A DNA stretch of 64,000 nucleotides from Methylotenera_A sp040079935 (GTDB lineage Bacteria > Pseudomonadota > Gammaproteobacteria > Burkholderiales > Methylophilaceae), in assembly GCA_040079935.1 (NCBI GenBank), contig JBEBJI010000003.1:91879-155878 (forward strand). The letters run 5' to 3'. Below, piece by piece: positions 26,905 through 36,444 of the stretch (position 1 is its first letter; each line of letters starts with the position of its first letter). Below the pieces are notes generated by a model. The model did no database searches and was not told the origin of the DNA. It worked only from the letters and a program-made list of their open reading frames with translations. The position numbers were made by a program, and so were the translations under genes.

Positions 26905-27489
26905 TTGTCCATCTCCTCAATTATTCTTGCTGGTGGCCGCGCGACACGCATGAACGGCGCAGATAAAGGCTTAGTGCTTTTACAAAACAATTCGCTTATT
27001 CAGCATGTGATTGCACGTTTGAAGCCACAAGTGGATGAAATACTCATTAACGCGAATCGTGAAATTGTTACTTACGAGACTTTTGGTTACAAAGTTTTGC
27101 AGGATGAAAACGATGATTTTCTCGGACCATTGGCAGGTTTTTTGTTAGGCTTTAAACATGCCCAACATGAATATGTTTTAACTGTGCCGTGCGATTCACC
27201 TTTGTTGCCGTTAGATTTAACAAAAAGGCTTTACAATCGCATGACTGAAGCCCGCGCGGATATTGCCGTTGCGAGTAGCGATGATAACGCTCACCCTGTA
27301 TTTTGCTTAATGAAAAAAAGCGTACTGTCCAGCCTGACAGAATATTTAGCCAACGGTGGGCGCAAAGTGAGCGCCTGGCAAAAAAGCCAAAAAAATGTGG
27401 AAGTAGATTTTAGCGACTGCAACGAAGTTTTTGTGAACCTTAATACTTTTGAAGATTTGAGGGCGCTAGAATTAAAATTAGGCAATTAA
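26905..27489 (+). CDS. mobA: Molybdenum cofactor guanylyltransferase MobA
   Basis: Attaches GMP to molybdopterin to form MGD. 194 residues with the nucleotidyltransferase start SSIILAGGRATRMNGADKGL and VPCDSPLLP (about residue 97). The start is TTG, immediately after the moaA stop codon with no gap; no upstream in-frame ATG fits, and the LAGG motif begins eight residues in. Weak start plus abutting genes suggests coupled low-level translation. It directly serves the Fds enzyme. Confidence 0.92.
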   Translation: MSISSIILAGGRATRMNGADKGLVLLQNNSLIQHVIARLKPQVDEILINANREIVTYETFGYKVLQDENDDFLGPLAGFLLGFKHAQHEYVLTVPCDSPLLPLDLTKRLYNRMTEARADIAVASSDDNAHPVFCLMKKSVLSSLTEYLANGGRKVSAWQKSQKNVEVDFSDCNEVFVNLNTFEDLRALELKLGN

Positions 27490-27493
27490 AGTT

Positions 27494-28783
27494 ATGACAA
27501 AACCAACACTAAATCAAATCGCCACTAATCCAAGCTGCATGGATGATTACGACCCAAACGCGATGTCAGTCGCACAAGCACGGCACTTTATCAAACAATT
27601 TTTAAGCCCTGTTGTTGATACTGAAGCTTTACCTTTGCGTGAAAGTTTAGACCGTGTGTTGGCGGCAGATATTATCTCGCCCAGCAATGTACCTAACCAC
27701 AATAACAGCGCGATGGATGGTTTTGCGTTTAAGTTTAGTGACAATATCAAAACGCTCAAGATCATCGGTACCGCTTTTGCTGGCAAGCCCTTTGAGGAAA
27801 ATGTAAGCGCTGGCGAATGCGTAAAAATTATGACTGGCGCGGTAATTCCCGCTGGCGCAGATACGGTGGTAATGCAAGAGCGCATCGCCATAAAAAGCGA
27901 TCGTATTACCTTGCTAGACGCGCCAAAAGAGGGTGCAAACGTACGTTTAGCAGGTGAAGATTTAAAACTAAATCAGACCGTGTTAGCGAAAGGAAACGCC
28001 ATGAAGCCCGCCGATATTGGCTTGGTGGCTTCTTTAGGCATCGGCGAAGTGCAAGTTTTTCGCAAATTAAAAGTGGCGTTTTTTAGTACAGGCGATGAGC
28101 TAAAAAGCGTCGGCGAAGAACTGCAGGAAGGTCAAATTTACGACAGCAATCGCTACACGCTATTTGGGATGTTAAGCAGAATTAGCGCAGAAATCAGCGA
28201 TCTCGGCAACATACCAGACGATCCGAAATTACTCGAAAAAACCTTGCTGCAGGCCTCACAGAATCACGATGTGGTGATTACCAGCGGCGGCGTTTCGGTA
28301 GGCGAAGCGGATTATATGAAAGCACTTTTGGCAAAGCAAGGTCAAGTATTGTTTTGGAAAATTAACATGAAACCTGGGCGGCCATTGGCATACGGTAAAA
28401 TCGGACTTGATAACAAAAATAATGCACATTACTTCGGCTTACCCGGTAACCCAGTTTCTGCCATGGTAACGTTTTATCAATTTGTAAAACCTGCCCTGCA
28501 AGCCTTATCTGGTGCGGCTTGCAGGGCAGTGCCTTTTTTTAAAGTGGAATGTACAGAAAGTATTAAAAAAGTAGCTGGGCGCACAGAATTTCAGCGCGGT
28601 ATTTTGTTTGAAGACGTTAACGCAGACAAGGGAACTTGGAAGGTAAAACCCTTGCCTAATCAAGGCTCTGGCGTACTCAGCAGCATGAGCGCCGCAAATT
28701 GTTTTATTGTGTTAGATGACACAACTGGCAACTGCGAAGCAGGCGAAATGGTGAACGTGCAGGTTCTGGAAGGCATTATTTAA
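27494..28783 (+). CDS. moeA: Molybdopterin molybdenumtransferase MoeA
   Basis: Inserts molybdate into adenylylated molybdopterin. 429 residues. Visible segments: HNNSAMDGFAFK (about residue 72), IMTGAVIPAGADTVVMQE, FFSTGDELKSVGEEL, TSGGVSVGEADYMK and GLPGNPVSAMVTF, in family order through domains I-IV. Starts 4 bases after mobA. A role with Mo rather than W is the default reading. Confidence 0.97.
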   Translation: MTKPTLNQIATNPSCMDDYDPNAMSVAQARHFIKQFLSPVVDTEALPLRESLDRVLAADIISPSNVPNHNNSAMDGFAFKFSDNIKTLKIIGTAFAGKPFEENVSAGECVKIMTGAVIPAGADTVVMQERIAIKSDRITLLDAPKEGANVRLAGEDLKLNQTVLAKGNAMKPADIGLVASLGIGEVQVFRKLKVAFFSTGDELKSVGEELQEGQIYDSNRYTLFGMLSRISAEISDLGNIPDDPKLLEKTLLQASQNHDVVITSGGVSVGEADYMKALLAKQGQVLFWKINMKPGRPLAYGKIGLDNKNNAHYFGLPGNPVSAMVTFYQFVKPALQALSGAACRAVPFFKVECTESIKKVAGRTEFQRGILFEDVNADKGTWKVKPLPNQGSGVLSSMSAANCFIVLDDTTGNCEAGEMVNVQVLEGII

Positions 28784-28910
28784 TATCTTATATTTAACAT
28801 AACTTCAATATTATGGCTGTAATAAACCATAAACATCTCTTATCAATCCACCTTAAGCTGTAGTATAATCAACAGCTTAGCTTAAAATTTACATTTAGAA
28901 ACTAGCACTT

Positions 28911-29642
28911 TTGGATATTTCAATTAAAAACTCCAGCATGAATGAAAGTACCCTGATTTGGGCAGTTGTCTGCTCCATTTTGCTACATATTTTGTTCTTT
29001 GTGGTAGTGCCAAATTTTAAATTTGATGCGATAAAAAGAATCCCCGATCAATTGACGGTTGAAATCATGCAACCTAAACCGCCTGAGCCTGTGGTAATTC
29101 CTGAGCCTCCAGCGCCCGTAGAACAAGTAAAACCTGAGCCTATTAAGCCCCTGCCAAAAAAAATACCTAAGCCAGAACCAGCACCAATAAAGGATGTCAG
29201 CCCAGAGCCTGTGCAACATGAGCCACCGCCACCACCCACGGTAATTACCGCCGCGCCGAAAGTAGATGCGCCACCCGTGATTACCGTGCCTCCGCCACCG
29301 CCTGAACCGCCTGTAAATACAGAACCTAACGAAGACGAAATAAACTCTGCCAAGGCCGCATTCACAGAGAGCATTCAAAACGAATTACGTCGAAATCATC
29401 GTTATCCTAAAATTGCTGCAGCAAGAGGCATCCAAGGCGAAGCCAAAGTTAGCATAGTGCTCGACAAAGAGGGTAATTTAGTATCTGCTACTATTATTGA
29501 ATCTAGTGGAAACGACACTTTGGACGAAGGCGCTATCGCCACTGTAAAACGTTCAAATCTCAAGAAACTTTATCCAAGTATTTTACGTGGGCGAACTTAC
29601 ACAGTAACTGTGCCCATTTCATTTGCCATAGCCAACCCCTAA
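28911..29642 (+). CDS. tonB: TonB-like energy transducer
   Basis: Inner-membrane-anchored periplasmic protein that powers TonB-dependent outer-membrane receptors. Up to 243 residues: one N-terminal membrane helix (LIWAVVCSILLHILFFVVV), a long Pro/Glu/Lys-rich spacer (about 45-140) and a C-terminal TonB domain (about 150-243, with LRRNHRYPKIAAARGIQGEA). The listed start is TTG; ATG at 28938 gives a nine-residue shorter protein and is equally likely. No exbB or exbD is near. It is followed closely by a sensor kinase. Confidence 0.9.
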   Translation: MDISIKNSSMNESTLIWAVVCSILLHILFFVVVPNFKFDAIKRIPDQLTVEIMQPKPPEPVVIPEPPAPVEQVKPEPIKPLPKKIPKPEPAPIKDVSPEPVQHEPPPPPTVITAAPKVDAPPVITVPPPPPEPPVNTEPNEDEINSAKAAFTESIQNELRRNHRYPKIAAARGIQGEAKVSIVLDKEGNLVSATIIESSGNDTLDEGAIATVKRSNLKKLYPSILRGRTYTVTVPISFAIANP

Positions 29643-29647
29643 CGCAG

Positions 29648-31090
29648 ATGCGTAAGCCGAAATCTCTTCGCGAACTATTATTAGCGCATGAGCTTATTTT
29701 TATTGCGCTGATTCTACTAGCGGTTGCTGGCGGCGGCTACGGCATTTATTTGTGGGATAAATCGTCTAAGGAATCGCAGCGCATTCATTCACTTGTGCAA
29801 GAAATTCAACAAACGCGAGGCGATTTGTATCGCCAAATGAAAGAATTGTTTGATGCGTTTTTGTTAGAAGATGCCGACGCCAAAAATGAATATGCTGCCT
29901 ATACACAATCAATATTAAAGCACTTTAAACAGCTGGATAAATTAGCCGTTGGCACAGAAGAAAAACAAGCCATTCAAGACCTAGAAAACAACTATAAAAG
30001 TTTTGAAAGTGAAGCACCTGCCTTGTTTCTGCGCTATCAAAAAAGTCCTAGTCATGCCTCACGCAAATCACTTTACAAAGATATGGAAACAGGCATTTTT
30101 AGCCGCTACGAGGCCGTTTCAAAACGTGCTGAGGATTTGCTCACAATCAAACAAAATGAAATGAAATCGCGTTTGGATGACGCCAAAAAGGCCTCAATTA
30201 CAATTTTAATTATTCCTATACTATTGGCTGGACTGTTGCTAATTTTGTCGCGATTATTTCTAAAACGCGCCATCGTCAACCCCATTCACGCAATCATGCA
30301 GGCCACCAGCGAAATCAGTGCCGGCAATTTACAGCACAAAGTACCTGAAACTGGTGCAGCAGAACTCGCAACACTTTCAATGGAAATTAACAAAATGGCA
30401 GATGAGCTGCAGACCAATAGGGACGCGCTTGTGCAGAGCGAAAAGCAGGCTGCTATGGGTTTGCTGGTGCCGATGTTGGCGCACAACATTCGCAACCCGC
30501 TGGCCAGCATTCGCGCCACCGCACAGTTGCTAGATGACCCCGCTCATGACAAAGAAACGCGTGAATCGCTGAGTGGAATTATGGCTTCGGTTGACAGGCT
30601 GGAACGCTGGACTAGTGGTCTGCTGGCTTATTTGTTACCTATTAAACCAGCGCTAACACACGCTAATTTAGAAAAGATTTTAGATGGCGGCTTGATTGCG
30701 CTCACACAAAAACTGCAAGAAAAACACATTAAAATTGTTAAAAAGATCAGCTCCGTTCAGCAGAAAATTACTACGGATGAACACTTACTGGAGCAAGTGA
30801 TTTACAACTTAGTGTTAAACGCAGTAGATGCCTCGCCTAAAAATAGCACGATTAACATTGAAGCAAAACTGGAAAATAACCACTTAATATTAATCATTCG
30901 AGATGAAGGTAGCGGCATGCCATTTGCACCAGACCCTTACGCACTAAGCCCTGGGCCGAGCACCAAGCGTTTTGGTACAGGCCTAGGCATCCCGTTTGCT
31001 TTTAAAGTCTGTGAAGTGCTTAGCGGTAAAATTACTTTTGAAGCTTCGCCACCGCAAGGCACGTGCATCACGCTCACTCTGCCGCAATAA
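29648..31090 (+). CDS. Membrane sensor histidine kinase with HAMP domain
   Basis: 480 residues. Membrane helix 1 about 15-35; periplasmic helical sensor about 36-180 (rich in E/K/Q, four-helix-bundle-like); membrane helix 2 about 183-203; HAMP about 204-256; HisKA with phospho-acceptor H279 in AHNIRNPLASIR; HATPase with NLVLNAVDASP, DEGSGMP and GTGLGIPFA. The histidine motif resembles NtrY/AtoS-type kinases. No response regulator is adjacent, so the partner is unknown. It begins 5 bases after tonB, suggesting one transcript. Confidence 0.9.
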   Translation: MRKPKSLRELLLAHELIFIALILLAVAGGGYGIYLWDKSSKESQRIHSLVQEIQQTRGDLYRQMKELFDAFLLEDADAKNEYAAYTQSILKHFKQLDKLAVGTEEKQAIQDLENNYKSFESEAPALFLRYQKSPSHASRKSLYKDMETGIFSRYEAVSKRAEDLLTIKQNEMKSRLDDAKKASITILIIPILLAGLLLILSRLFLKRAIVNPIHAIMQATSEISAGNLQHKVPETGAAELATLSMEINKMADELQTNRDALVQSEKQAAMGLLVPMLAHNIRNPLASIRATAQLLDDPAHDKETRESLSGIMASVDRLERWTSGLLAYLLPIKPALTHANLEKILDGGLIALTQKLQEKHIKIVKKISSVQQKITTDEHLLEQVIYNLVLNAVDASPKNSTINIEAKLENNHLILIIRDEGSGMPFAPDPYALSPGPSTKRFGTGLGIPFAFKVCEVLSGKITFEASPPQGTCITLTLPQ

Positions 31091-31186
31091 GTCCCTTCAA
31101 CTCAACTCAACCAAAATAATTTCTATTTGTCATAATTTTAGGCTTGCTTAAATCCTAATTTTTTACAACAATAGGAATGTACTCAT

Positions 31187-31654
31187 ATGATATCCATTAT
31201 GCTCAATCAAACCGTTCCCGATTTCGAACTCCCCGCTACCAGCGGCAAAACTTTTAAGCTATCTGATTATCAAGGCAAAGCGCTTGTAATCTATTTTTAC
31301 CCCAAAGATAACACCCCTGGCTGCACCACGCAGGGCATGCAATTTCGCGATAATTATGCTGAGTTCCAAGCCGCAAACGCCGAGATTGTTGGTGTGTCGC
31401 GCGACAACTTGAAATCGCACGAAAATTTTAAAGCTAAATTCACGTTGCCGTTTGAATTGCTCGCCGATACTGAAGAGTTGGCCTGTGGCATTTTTGGTGT
31501 GATGAAAATGAAAAATATGTACGGCAAGCAAGTACGCGGCGTTGAGCGTAGCACTTTTATAATCGACAAAAATGGCACGCTAGTACACGAATGGCGCGGT
31601 GTGAAGGTGGATGGTCATGCGCAGGAAGTATTGAATTTTATTAAGGCACTTTAA
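31187..31654 (+). CDS. bcp: Thioredoxin-dependent peroxiredoxin, PrxQ/Bcp family
   Basis: 155 residues. Reduces hydroperoxides. The peroxidatic cysteine is C46 in NTPGCTTQGMQFRDNY. In the common Bcp form a resolving cysteine sits five residues later; here that position is M51. The only other cysteine is C100 (ELACGIFGV). It may therefore work as a 1-Cys enzyme or use an unusual resolving partner. A second Met four codons in is a possible start, though AGGA lies at a suitable distance before the first. Confidence 0.93.
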   Translation: MISIMLNQTVPDFELPATSGKTFKLSDYQGKALVIYFYPKDNTPGCTTQGMQFRDNYAEFQAANAEIVGVSRDNLKSHENFKAKFTLPFELLADTEELACGIFGVMKMKNMYGKQVRGVERSTFIIDKNGTLVHEWRGVKVDGHAQEVLNFIKAL

Positions 31655-31661
31655 AATAGCT

Positions 31662-33071
31662 ATGGCAAAAAAAACAGCACCAAAATCGAACAGTCATACC
31701 AAATTATTCGTACTTGATACTAACGTGCTAATGCATGACCCTTCCAGTTTGTTCCGATTTGAAGAACATGACGTTTACCTTCCTATGGTTACGCTGGAAG
31801 AGCTTGATAACAACAAAAAAGGCATCACAGAGGTTGCCCGCAATGCACGTCAAGCCAGCCGCTATTTAGAAGAGATTGTAGGCACCGACCTTGTAAATTT
31901 GGAGCTTGGCTGCCCACTTGCAATTAACGGCAACAAACACTTACCTGGCCGCTTATTTTTGCAAACCTCGCAAGTCAATATTGATTTACCTGGCCTAGCC
32001 AGTAGCAAAGCCGACAATCAAATTATTAGCGTGGTATTGAGCTTAAAAAAACAACAGCCAAATCGCCAAGTTATACTCGTCAGCAAAGATATCAACATCC
32101 GCATCAAAGCTCGCGCCATGGGCGTTCCAGCGGAAGATTACTTTAACGACAAGGTGCTGGAAGATACCGATTTGCTCTACAGTGGCATTAAAGAATTGCC
32201 GCAAGATTTTTGGGATAAACACAGCAAGGCGATGGAATCTTGGCAAGAAGCGGGACGCATGTTTTATCGCATTTCTGGTCCATTAGTGAAAACGTTTTTA
32301 ATTAATGAATTTATATTCTACGAGTTTGATAAGCCTTTTCACGCCATGGTGCGCAAACTGGAAAATAATACTGCGGTGCTAGAAGTAGTACATGACCACA
32401 TGAACCCCAAACATAACGTTTGGGGCATTACCGCACGCAACCGCGAGCAGAACTACGCACTGAATTTGTTGATGGATCCTGACATTGATTTTGTGACGCT
32501 ACTCGGCCAAGCAGGTACTGGAAAAACTTTACTTACGCTAGCTGCCGCATTAACACAGACTTTAGATAAAAAAATCTATAGCGAAATTATCATGACGCGT
32601 GTAACGGTGCCCGTTGGTGAAGATATTGGCTTTTTACCAGGCACGGAAGAAGAAAAAATGGCGCCGTGGATGGGCGCGCTGGAAGATAATTTAGATGTGT
32701 TGAATAAAACCGATGAAGATGCAGGTGAGTGGGGACGTGCTGCGACGCAAGATTTGATTCGCACACGCATTAAAGTGAAATCGCTTAATTTTATGCGCGG
32801 CAGAACCTTTTTGCACAAATTTTTGATTATCGACGAAGCGCAAAACTTAACACCCAAGCAAATGAAGACGCTGATTACCCGCGCAGGACCTGGCACCAAA
32901 GTGGTTTGTTTAGGCAATATCTCGCAAATTGATACGCCGTATCTCACCGAAGGAAGCTCAGGGCTAACTTATGTTGTCGATAGATTTAAAGGCTGGGAAC
33001 ATAATGGTCACGTGACTTTGGTGCGCGGCGAACGCTCACGCTTGGCAGATTTTGCGGCAGAAGCACTCTAA
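31662..33071 (+). CDS. PIN domain - PhoH ATPase fusion (PhoH2 type)
   Basis: 469 residues. The N-terminal PIN nuclease domain (about 14-150) begins KLFVLDTNVLMHDP, with further acidic residues in the pattern of Mg2+-dependent RNases. The C-terminal PhoH ATPase (about 250-469) has the P-loop GQAGTGKTLLTLAAA (about 283) and Walker B FLIIDEAQNLTP (about 386). Known PhoH2 proteins are RNA helicase/RNases. It lies 7 bases after bcp. The PIN part stands alone without an antitoxin, as is typical for this fusion. Confidence 0.93.
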   Translation: MAKKTAPKSNSHTKLFVLDTNVLMHDPSSLFRFEEHDVYLPMVTLEELDNNKKGITEVARNARQASRYLEEIVGTDLVNLELGCPLAINGNKHLPGRLFLQTSQVNIDLPGLASSKADNQIISVVLSLKKQQPNRQVILVSKDINIRIKARAMGVPAEDYFNDKVLEDTDLLYSGIKELPQDFWDKHSKAMESWQEAGRMFYRISGPLVKTFLINEFIFYEFDKPFHAMVRKLENNTAVLEVVHDHMNPKHNVWGITARNREQNYALNLLMDPDIDFVTLLGQAGTGKTLLTLAAALTQTLDKKIYSEIIMTRVTVPVGEDIGFLPGTEEEKMAPWMGALEDNLDVLNKTDEDAGEWGRAATQDLIRTRIKVKSLNFMRGRTFLHKFLIIDEAQNLTPKQMKTLITRAGPGTKVVCLGNISQIDTPYLTEGSSGLTYVVDRFKGWEHNGHVTLVRGERSRLADFAAEAL

Positions 33072-33102
33072 TAATGTAACCCATGAATTATTATACTAAT
33101 TA

Positions 33103-34269
33103 ATGAATAGAGGGTTTTACACACTATTAATTGCGCAATTTTTTTCCGCCTTGGCAGATAATGCTTTGCTTTTTGCGGCAATTGCGCTACTTGCGGAACT
33201 AAACTCTCCCGACTGGCACACGCCACTTTTACAGCAGTTTTTCGTTATTTCATATATATTACTTGCCCCTTTTGTTGGGTCTATCGCAGATGCCTACCCG
33301 AAAGGCGGTGTGATGTTTTTCTCCAACTCTGTAAAAGTAGTTGGCTGTATTGGCATGATATTTGGTATACCTCCACTTTATGCTTATGGTATTGTTGGCA
33401 TTGGCGCAGCTGCTTACTCCCCCGCAAAGTACGGCATATTGACAGAAATGTTGCCTAGTAATTTGCTTGTGAAAGGAAACGGATGGATGGAGGGCTCTAC
33501 GGTCACAGCCATTATTGTGGGTGCGATTATAGGGGGGAAATTAGCGAGCGATGACCCTCACTTTGCAATGCTTATTATTACAGGGTTATACATCACTGCC
33601 GCTTTTTTTAATTACTTTATTCCTAAGTTACCCATAGAAATAAAACTAGAAAGTAAAAGCGCTTTTTACATGCTGAGAGATTTTTGGCATGCATTTATAA
33701 CGCTTTGGAAAGACCCACTAGGACAGGTTTCGCTTGCGGTTACCACGCTGTTTTGGGGTGCTGGTGCCACGTTAAGACTGGTCGTGCTAGCCTGGGCGGC
33801 TATAGCTTTAGAGTTTGATATTGAGCAATCTACGCAACTGATTGCTACCGTCGCGATTGGCATTGCTGTAGGCTCAGTTGTCGCTTCAAAATATATTAAA
33901 CTGGAAGAGTCGACCAAGGTATTACCAGCAGGCATCATAATGGGTTTGCTAGTTATTCTAATGGTGTTTGTCAACGATTGGCGGGTTGCAGCACTGTTAC
34001 TGTTCTTTATTGGCGCATTAAGTGGGTTTTTTGTCGTACCTCTTAATGCTTTACTGCAACACCGTGGACATCAGTTGATAGGCGCAGGGCACTCTATAGC
34101 AGTACAAAATTTTAACGAACATATCGGCATTTTAATAATGCTTGGATTTTATTTATTGATGGTTAAGGCTAACATTGCAATCAGTGCGATTATCGTCGCG
34201 TTTGGTCTGTTTATCATCCTTAGCATGAGCATAATCAACAGAATATACCGTACGAAAACCACGTCTTAG
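33103..34269 (+). CDS. lplT: MFS transporter, lysophospholipid carrier LplT-like
   Basis: 388 residues, about twelve membrane helices. It starts NRGFYTLLIAQFFSALADNA, close to LplT, which flips lysophospholipids across the inner membrane for re-acylation. The usual partner acyltransferase Aas is not adjacent. LplT assignment rests on the N-terminal motif and length; other permeases of this MFS branch are possible. It ends 20 bases from the convergent ndh gene. Confidence 0.8.
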   Translation: MNRGFYTLLIAQFFSALADNALLFAAIALLAELNSPDWHTPLLQQFFVISYILLAPFVGSIADAYPKGGVMFFSNSVKVVGCIGMIFGIPPLYAYGIVGIGAAAYSPAKYGILTEMLPSNLLVKGNGWMEGSTVTAIIVGAIIGGKLASDDPHFAMLIITGLYITAAFFNYFIPKLPIEIKLESKSAFYMLRDFWHAFITLWKDPLGQVSLAVTTLFWGAGATLRLVVLAWAAIALEFDIEQSTQLIATVAIGIAVGSVVASKYIKLEESTKVLPAGIIMGLLVILMVFVNDWRVAALLLFFIGALSGFFVVPLNALLQHRGHQLIGAGHSIAVQNFNEHIGILIMLGFYLLMVKANIAISAIIVAFGLFIILSMSIINRIYRTKTTS

Positions 34270-34289
34270 TCAGCGCCCTACCCCATAAC

Positions 34290-35621
34290 TCAATGTAATT
34301 TCACTTGCGGCTCTGTGCGGCGCGTAATAAGCTTAGCCAAAGTTTGTAAAGCCACTTCAAATACGCCATGCAGCGTCATTAAATGCATTTTGTACAGCGA
34401 TTGGTACATCAATCGCGCAAGCAAACCCTCAATATACATACTACCGCCAGAAAGTGCGCCCATTAAGCTACCCACGGTGGAGTAACGACCTAAATTCACC
34501 AGCGAGCCATAATCTCGATACCGATAATTTGGCAAATCTGTGTTACTTGCTACACGTTTTTTCATCGTTTTATACAGTAACGAAGCTTGTTGATGTGCAG
34601 CTTGCGCCCGTGGCGGCACATTGCCCTCATGCCCAATCCAAGCGCATGCGGCGCAATCACCAAAAGCGAAAATGCTCTCGTCTAACGTAGTTTGTAGTGT
34701 TTGCTTCACCACTAATTGATTGATGCGATTGGTTTCTAAACCATCCAACTGTTTCAAAAAGTCAGGTGCTTTAATGCCCGCAGCCCAAACTACCAACTCT
34801 GAAGGAATAATGCGTCCACTGTGTGTAGTAATGCCTTTGTCGGAAACCTCAATCACACGTTCGCCAGTTAACACCTGTACGTGCAATTTTTTAAGTTCTA
34901 ATTCAACCGCCGCTGAAAGCTTTGGAGGAAGTGCTGGTAATAGGCGCTCACTAGCCTCAATAATCGATATTTTAACATCACGATCCGCATCAATTTTATC
35001 TAAGCCATAGGCAGCCAGTTCGCGCGTAGTATTATGTAGCTCGGCCGCCAACTCAACACCTGTAGCCCCCGCTCCTACAATCACAACTTCAAGCTGGCCA
35101 GACTGAATGGGGGCGACTTGAGTTTGTGCACGCAATAGAGCATTGTGCAAACGGCGATGAAACTTCTCTGCTTGGCCTTGCGTATCCAAGGCGATAGTGT
35201 GTTCTAGCGCTCCTTTAATGCCAAAGTCATTGGTCGTGCTTCCAACAGCAATCACCAAGGTATCATATTTAAAGGTACGGCGTGGAATCACCTCAGCACC
35301 ATCCTCATCGAAATGTGGCGCGATAGTAACCTCTTTTGAAGCACGATTGAGACCGTCCATACGACCCAATCTAAAGCGGAAATGATGCCAATAGGCTTGC
35401 GCCATGTATTCAAGTTCATGCTTGTCTGGGTTCATGCTGCCCGCAGCAATTTCATGCAAGAGTGGCTTCCACACGTGCGTTCTGGTGCTATCAATCAATG
35501 TAACAAGCGCTTTTTGCTTTTTACCTAAGCTATCACCTAGTCGCGTTGCAAGTTCTAAGCCTCCAGCACCACCGCCTACGATAACAATATGATGCAAATC
35601 ATTTTCTTTAGTATTTTCCAA
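34290..35621 (-). CDS. ndh: Type II NADH:quinone oxidoreductase
   Basis: 443 residues. Non-proton-pumping FAD enzyme at the inner membrane. The FAD motif is HIVIVGGGAGGLELATRLGD (about 11-30) and the NADH motif VVIVGAGATGVELAAEL (about 165-181); the late FAD contact FAFGDCAAC is also present. The C-terminal amphipathic region fits membrane attachment. The start codon is TTG (no in-frame ATG before the FAD motif) with AAGG upstream. It would recycle NADH made by the Fds formate dehydrogenase. Confidence 0.93.
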   Translation of the reverse strand: MENTKENDLHHIVIVGGGAGGLELATRLGDSLGKKQKALVTLIDSTRTHVWKPLLHEIAAGSMNPDKHELEYMAQAYWHHFRFRLGRMDGLNRASKEVTIAPHFDEDGAEVIPRRTFKYDTLVIAVGSTTNDFGIKGALEHTIALDTQGQAEKFHRRLHNALLRAQTQVAPIQSGQLEVVIVGAGATGVELAAELHNTTRELAAYGLDKIDADRDVKISIIEASERLLPALPPKLSAAVELELKKLHVQVLTGERVIEVSDKGITTHSGRIIPSELVVWAAGIKAPDFLKQLDGLETNRINQLVVKQTLQTTLDESIFAFGDCAACAWIGHEGNVPPRAQAAHQQASLLYKTMKKRVASNTDLPNYRYRDYGSLVNLGRYSTVGSLMGALSGGSMYIEGLLARLMYQSLYKMHLMTLHGVFEVALQTLAKLITRRTEPQVKLH

Positions 35622-35659
35622 GTAAACCTTAAATTAAAAATCTGCGATTGTATAAATTA

Positions 35660-35691
35660 AAACGACTACTGTAATTATACAGTAGTCGTTT
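35660..35691 (-). terminator. Hairpin after the lipoprotein cytochrome gene
   Basis: Perfect 14-base stem (35660-35673 with 35678-35691), loop ATTA, T-rich on the minus strand after the stem. It is almost the same hairpin as at 36385-36416, which follows the neighbouring paralogous cytochrome gene. Likely terminator between that gene and ndh. Confidence 0.75.
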
Positions 35692-35746
35692 AAGTTAGCG
35701 TGTATCAATCAGCTTGCGGCTGTCTGACACTTAAAAAGCTCAACAT

Positions 35747-36343
35747 TTAACTCATCCAGGGCGTCTCGCCACCGCCTGTATATTGTGTGCGCAACCAAGC
35801 TATAATTTTCAAAATAGTATCTGTATCTACACCATCCCCTGAATGACCAGGTAATTGATTATGCCATGTCAACATGCTGCCTCGAGCAGTTGCACCTTTA
35901 CCAAGCGTACCGCCTGCGATTGTCTCAAACATACCTTTATCTGTATTATGTTTTGTGTATTCCCATTGTGCGTCAATAATGCTTGGCCCCATTAAGCCAT
36001 TCGCATTGCCGCCATGGCAGCCGCTACAACCTTGAAACGCATATTGTTTTTTGCCAGCCTTTGCCGCTTCAGCATCTTTAGCATAAAGTTTTGTATATGG
36101 ATTAATACAAGTTTCTATAAACTGTTTTGCTTCTGGGGTGTCAGTAGCAACGACCTTAATAACCAACGGGCTATCATCTTTTGTAGATACAAAATCACAT
36201 GCCCCACCACCAGAACTGGCGGCTGTAGCTTCAGCACTTGAGCCTTTAGTAGGCGTATCTGATGCACCAGTATCAGCTTTGTTACATGCAACTAAAGCAG
36301 ATAACATCAAAGCAAAAATAACACTCATTTTTAGATGCTTCAT
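35747..36343 (-). CDS. Lipoprotein c-type cytochrome, paralogue of XoxG
   Basis: 198 residues. A lipoprotein signal (LSALVAC, lipid-modified C20) is followed by a Ser/Thr/Ala-rich linker (about 21-47) and a single-haem class I cytochrome with CSGCH at 106-110. The probable methionine ligand is in the GSMLTWHNQ segment. It is closely similar over its whole haem domain to the gene at 36445-37008 (shared DTPEAKQF, NPYTK, TDKGMFETIA, WHNQLPGH). It may be a membrane-tethered electron acceptor for methanol dehydrogenase. A GGGAG site precedes the ATG. Confidence 0.88.
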   Translation of the reverse strand: MKHLKMSVIFALMLSALVACNKADTGASDTPTKGSSAEATAASSGGGACDFVSTKDDSPLVIKVVATDTPEAKQFIETCINPYTKLYAKDAEAAKAGKKQYAFQGCSGCHGGNANGLMGPSIIDAQWEYTKHNTDKGMFETIAGGTLGKGATARGSMLTWHNQLPGHSGDGVDTDTILKIIAWLRTQYTGGGETPWMS

Positions 36344-36384
36344 TTATTTCTCCCGAATTATATCTATAGTAATTGTAATTAAAA

Positions 36385-36416
36385 AAACGGCTACTGTAAT
36401 TATACAGCAGCCGTTT
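36385..36416 (-). terminator. Hairpin after xoxG
   Basis: Stem 36385-36398 with 36403-36416 (one mismatch), loop ATTA, followed on the minus strand by a run of seven T. It shares the core CTGTAATTATACAG with the hairpin at 35660-35691, indicating that gene and terminator were duplicated together. Confidence 0.8.
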
Positions 36417-36444
36417 ATTTGTTACTATTTTCTAAGTTAAAAGT

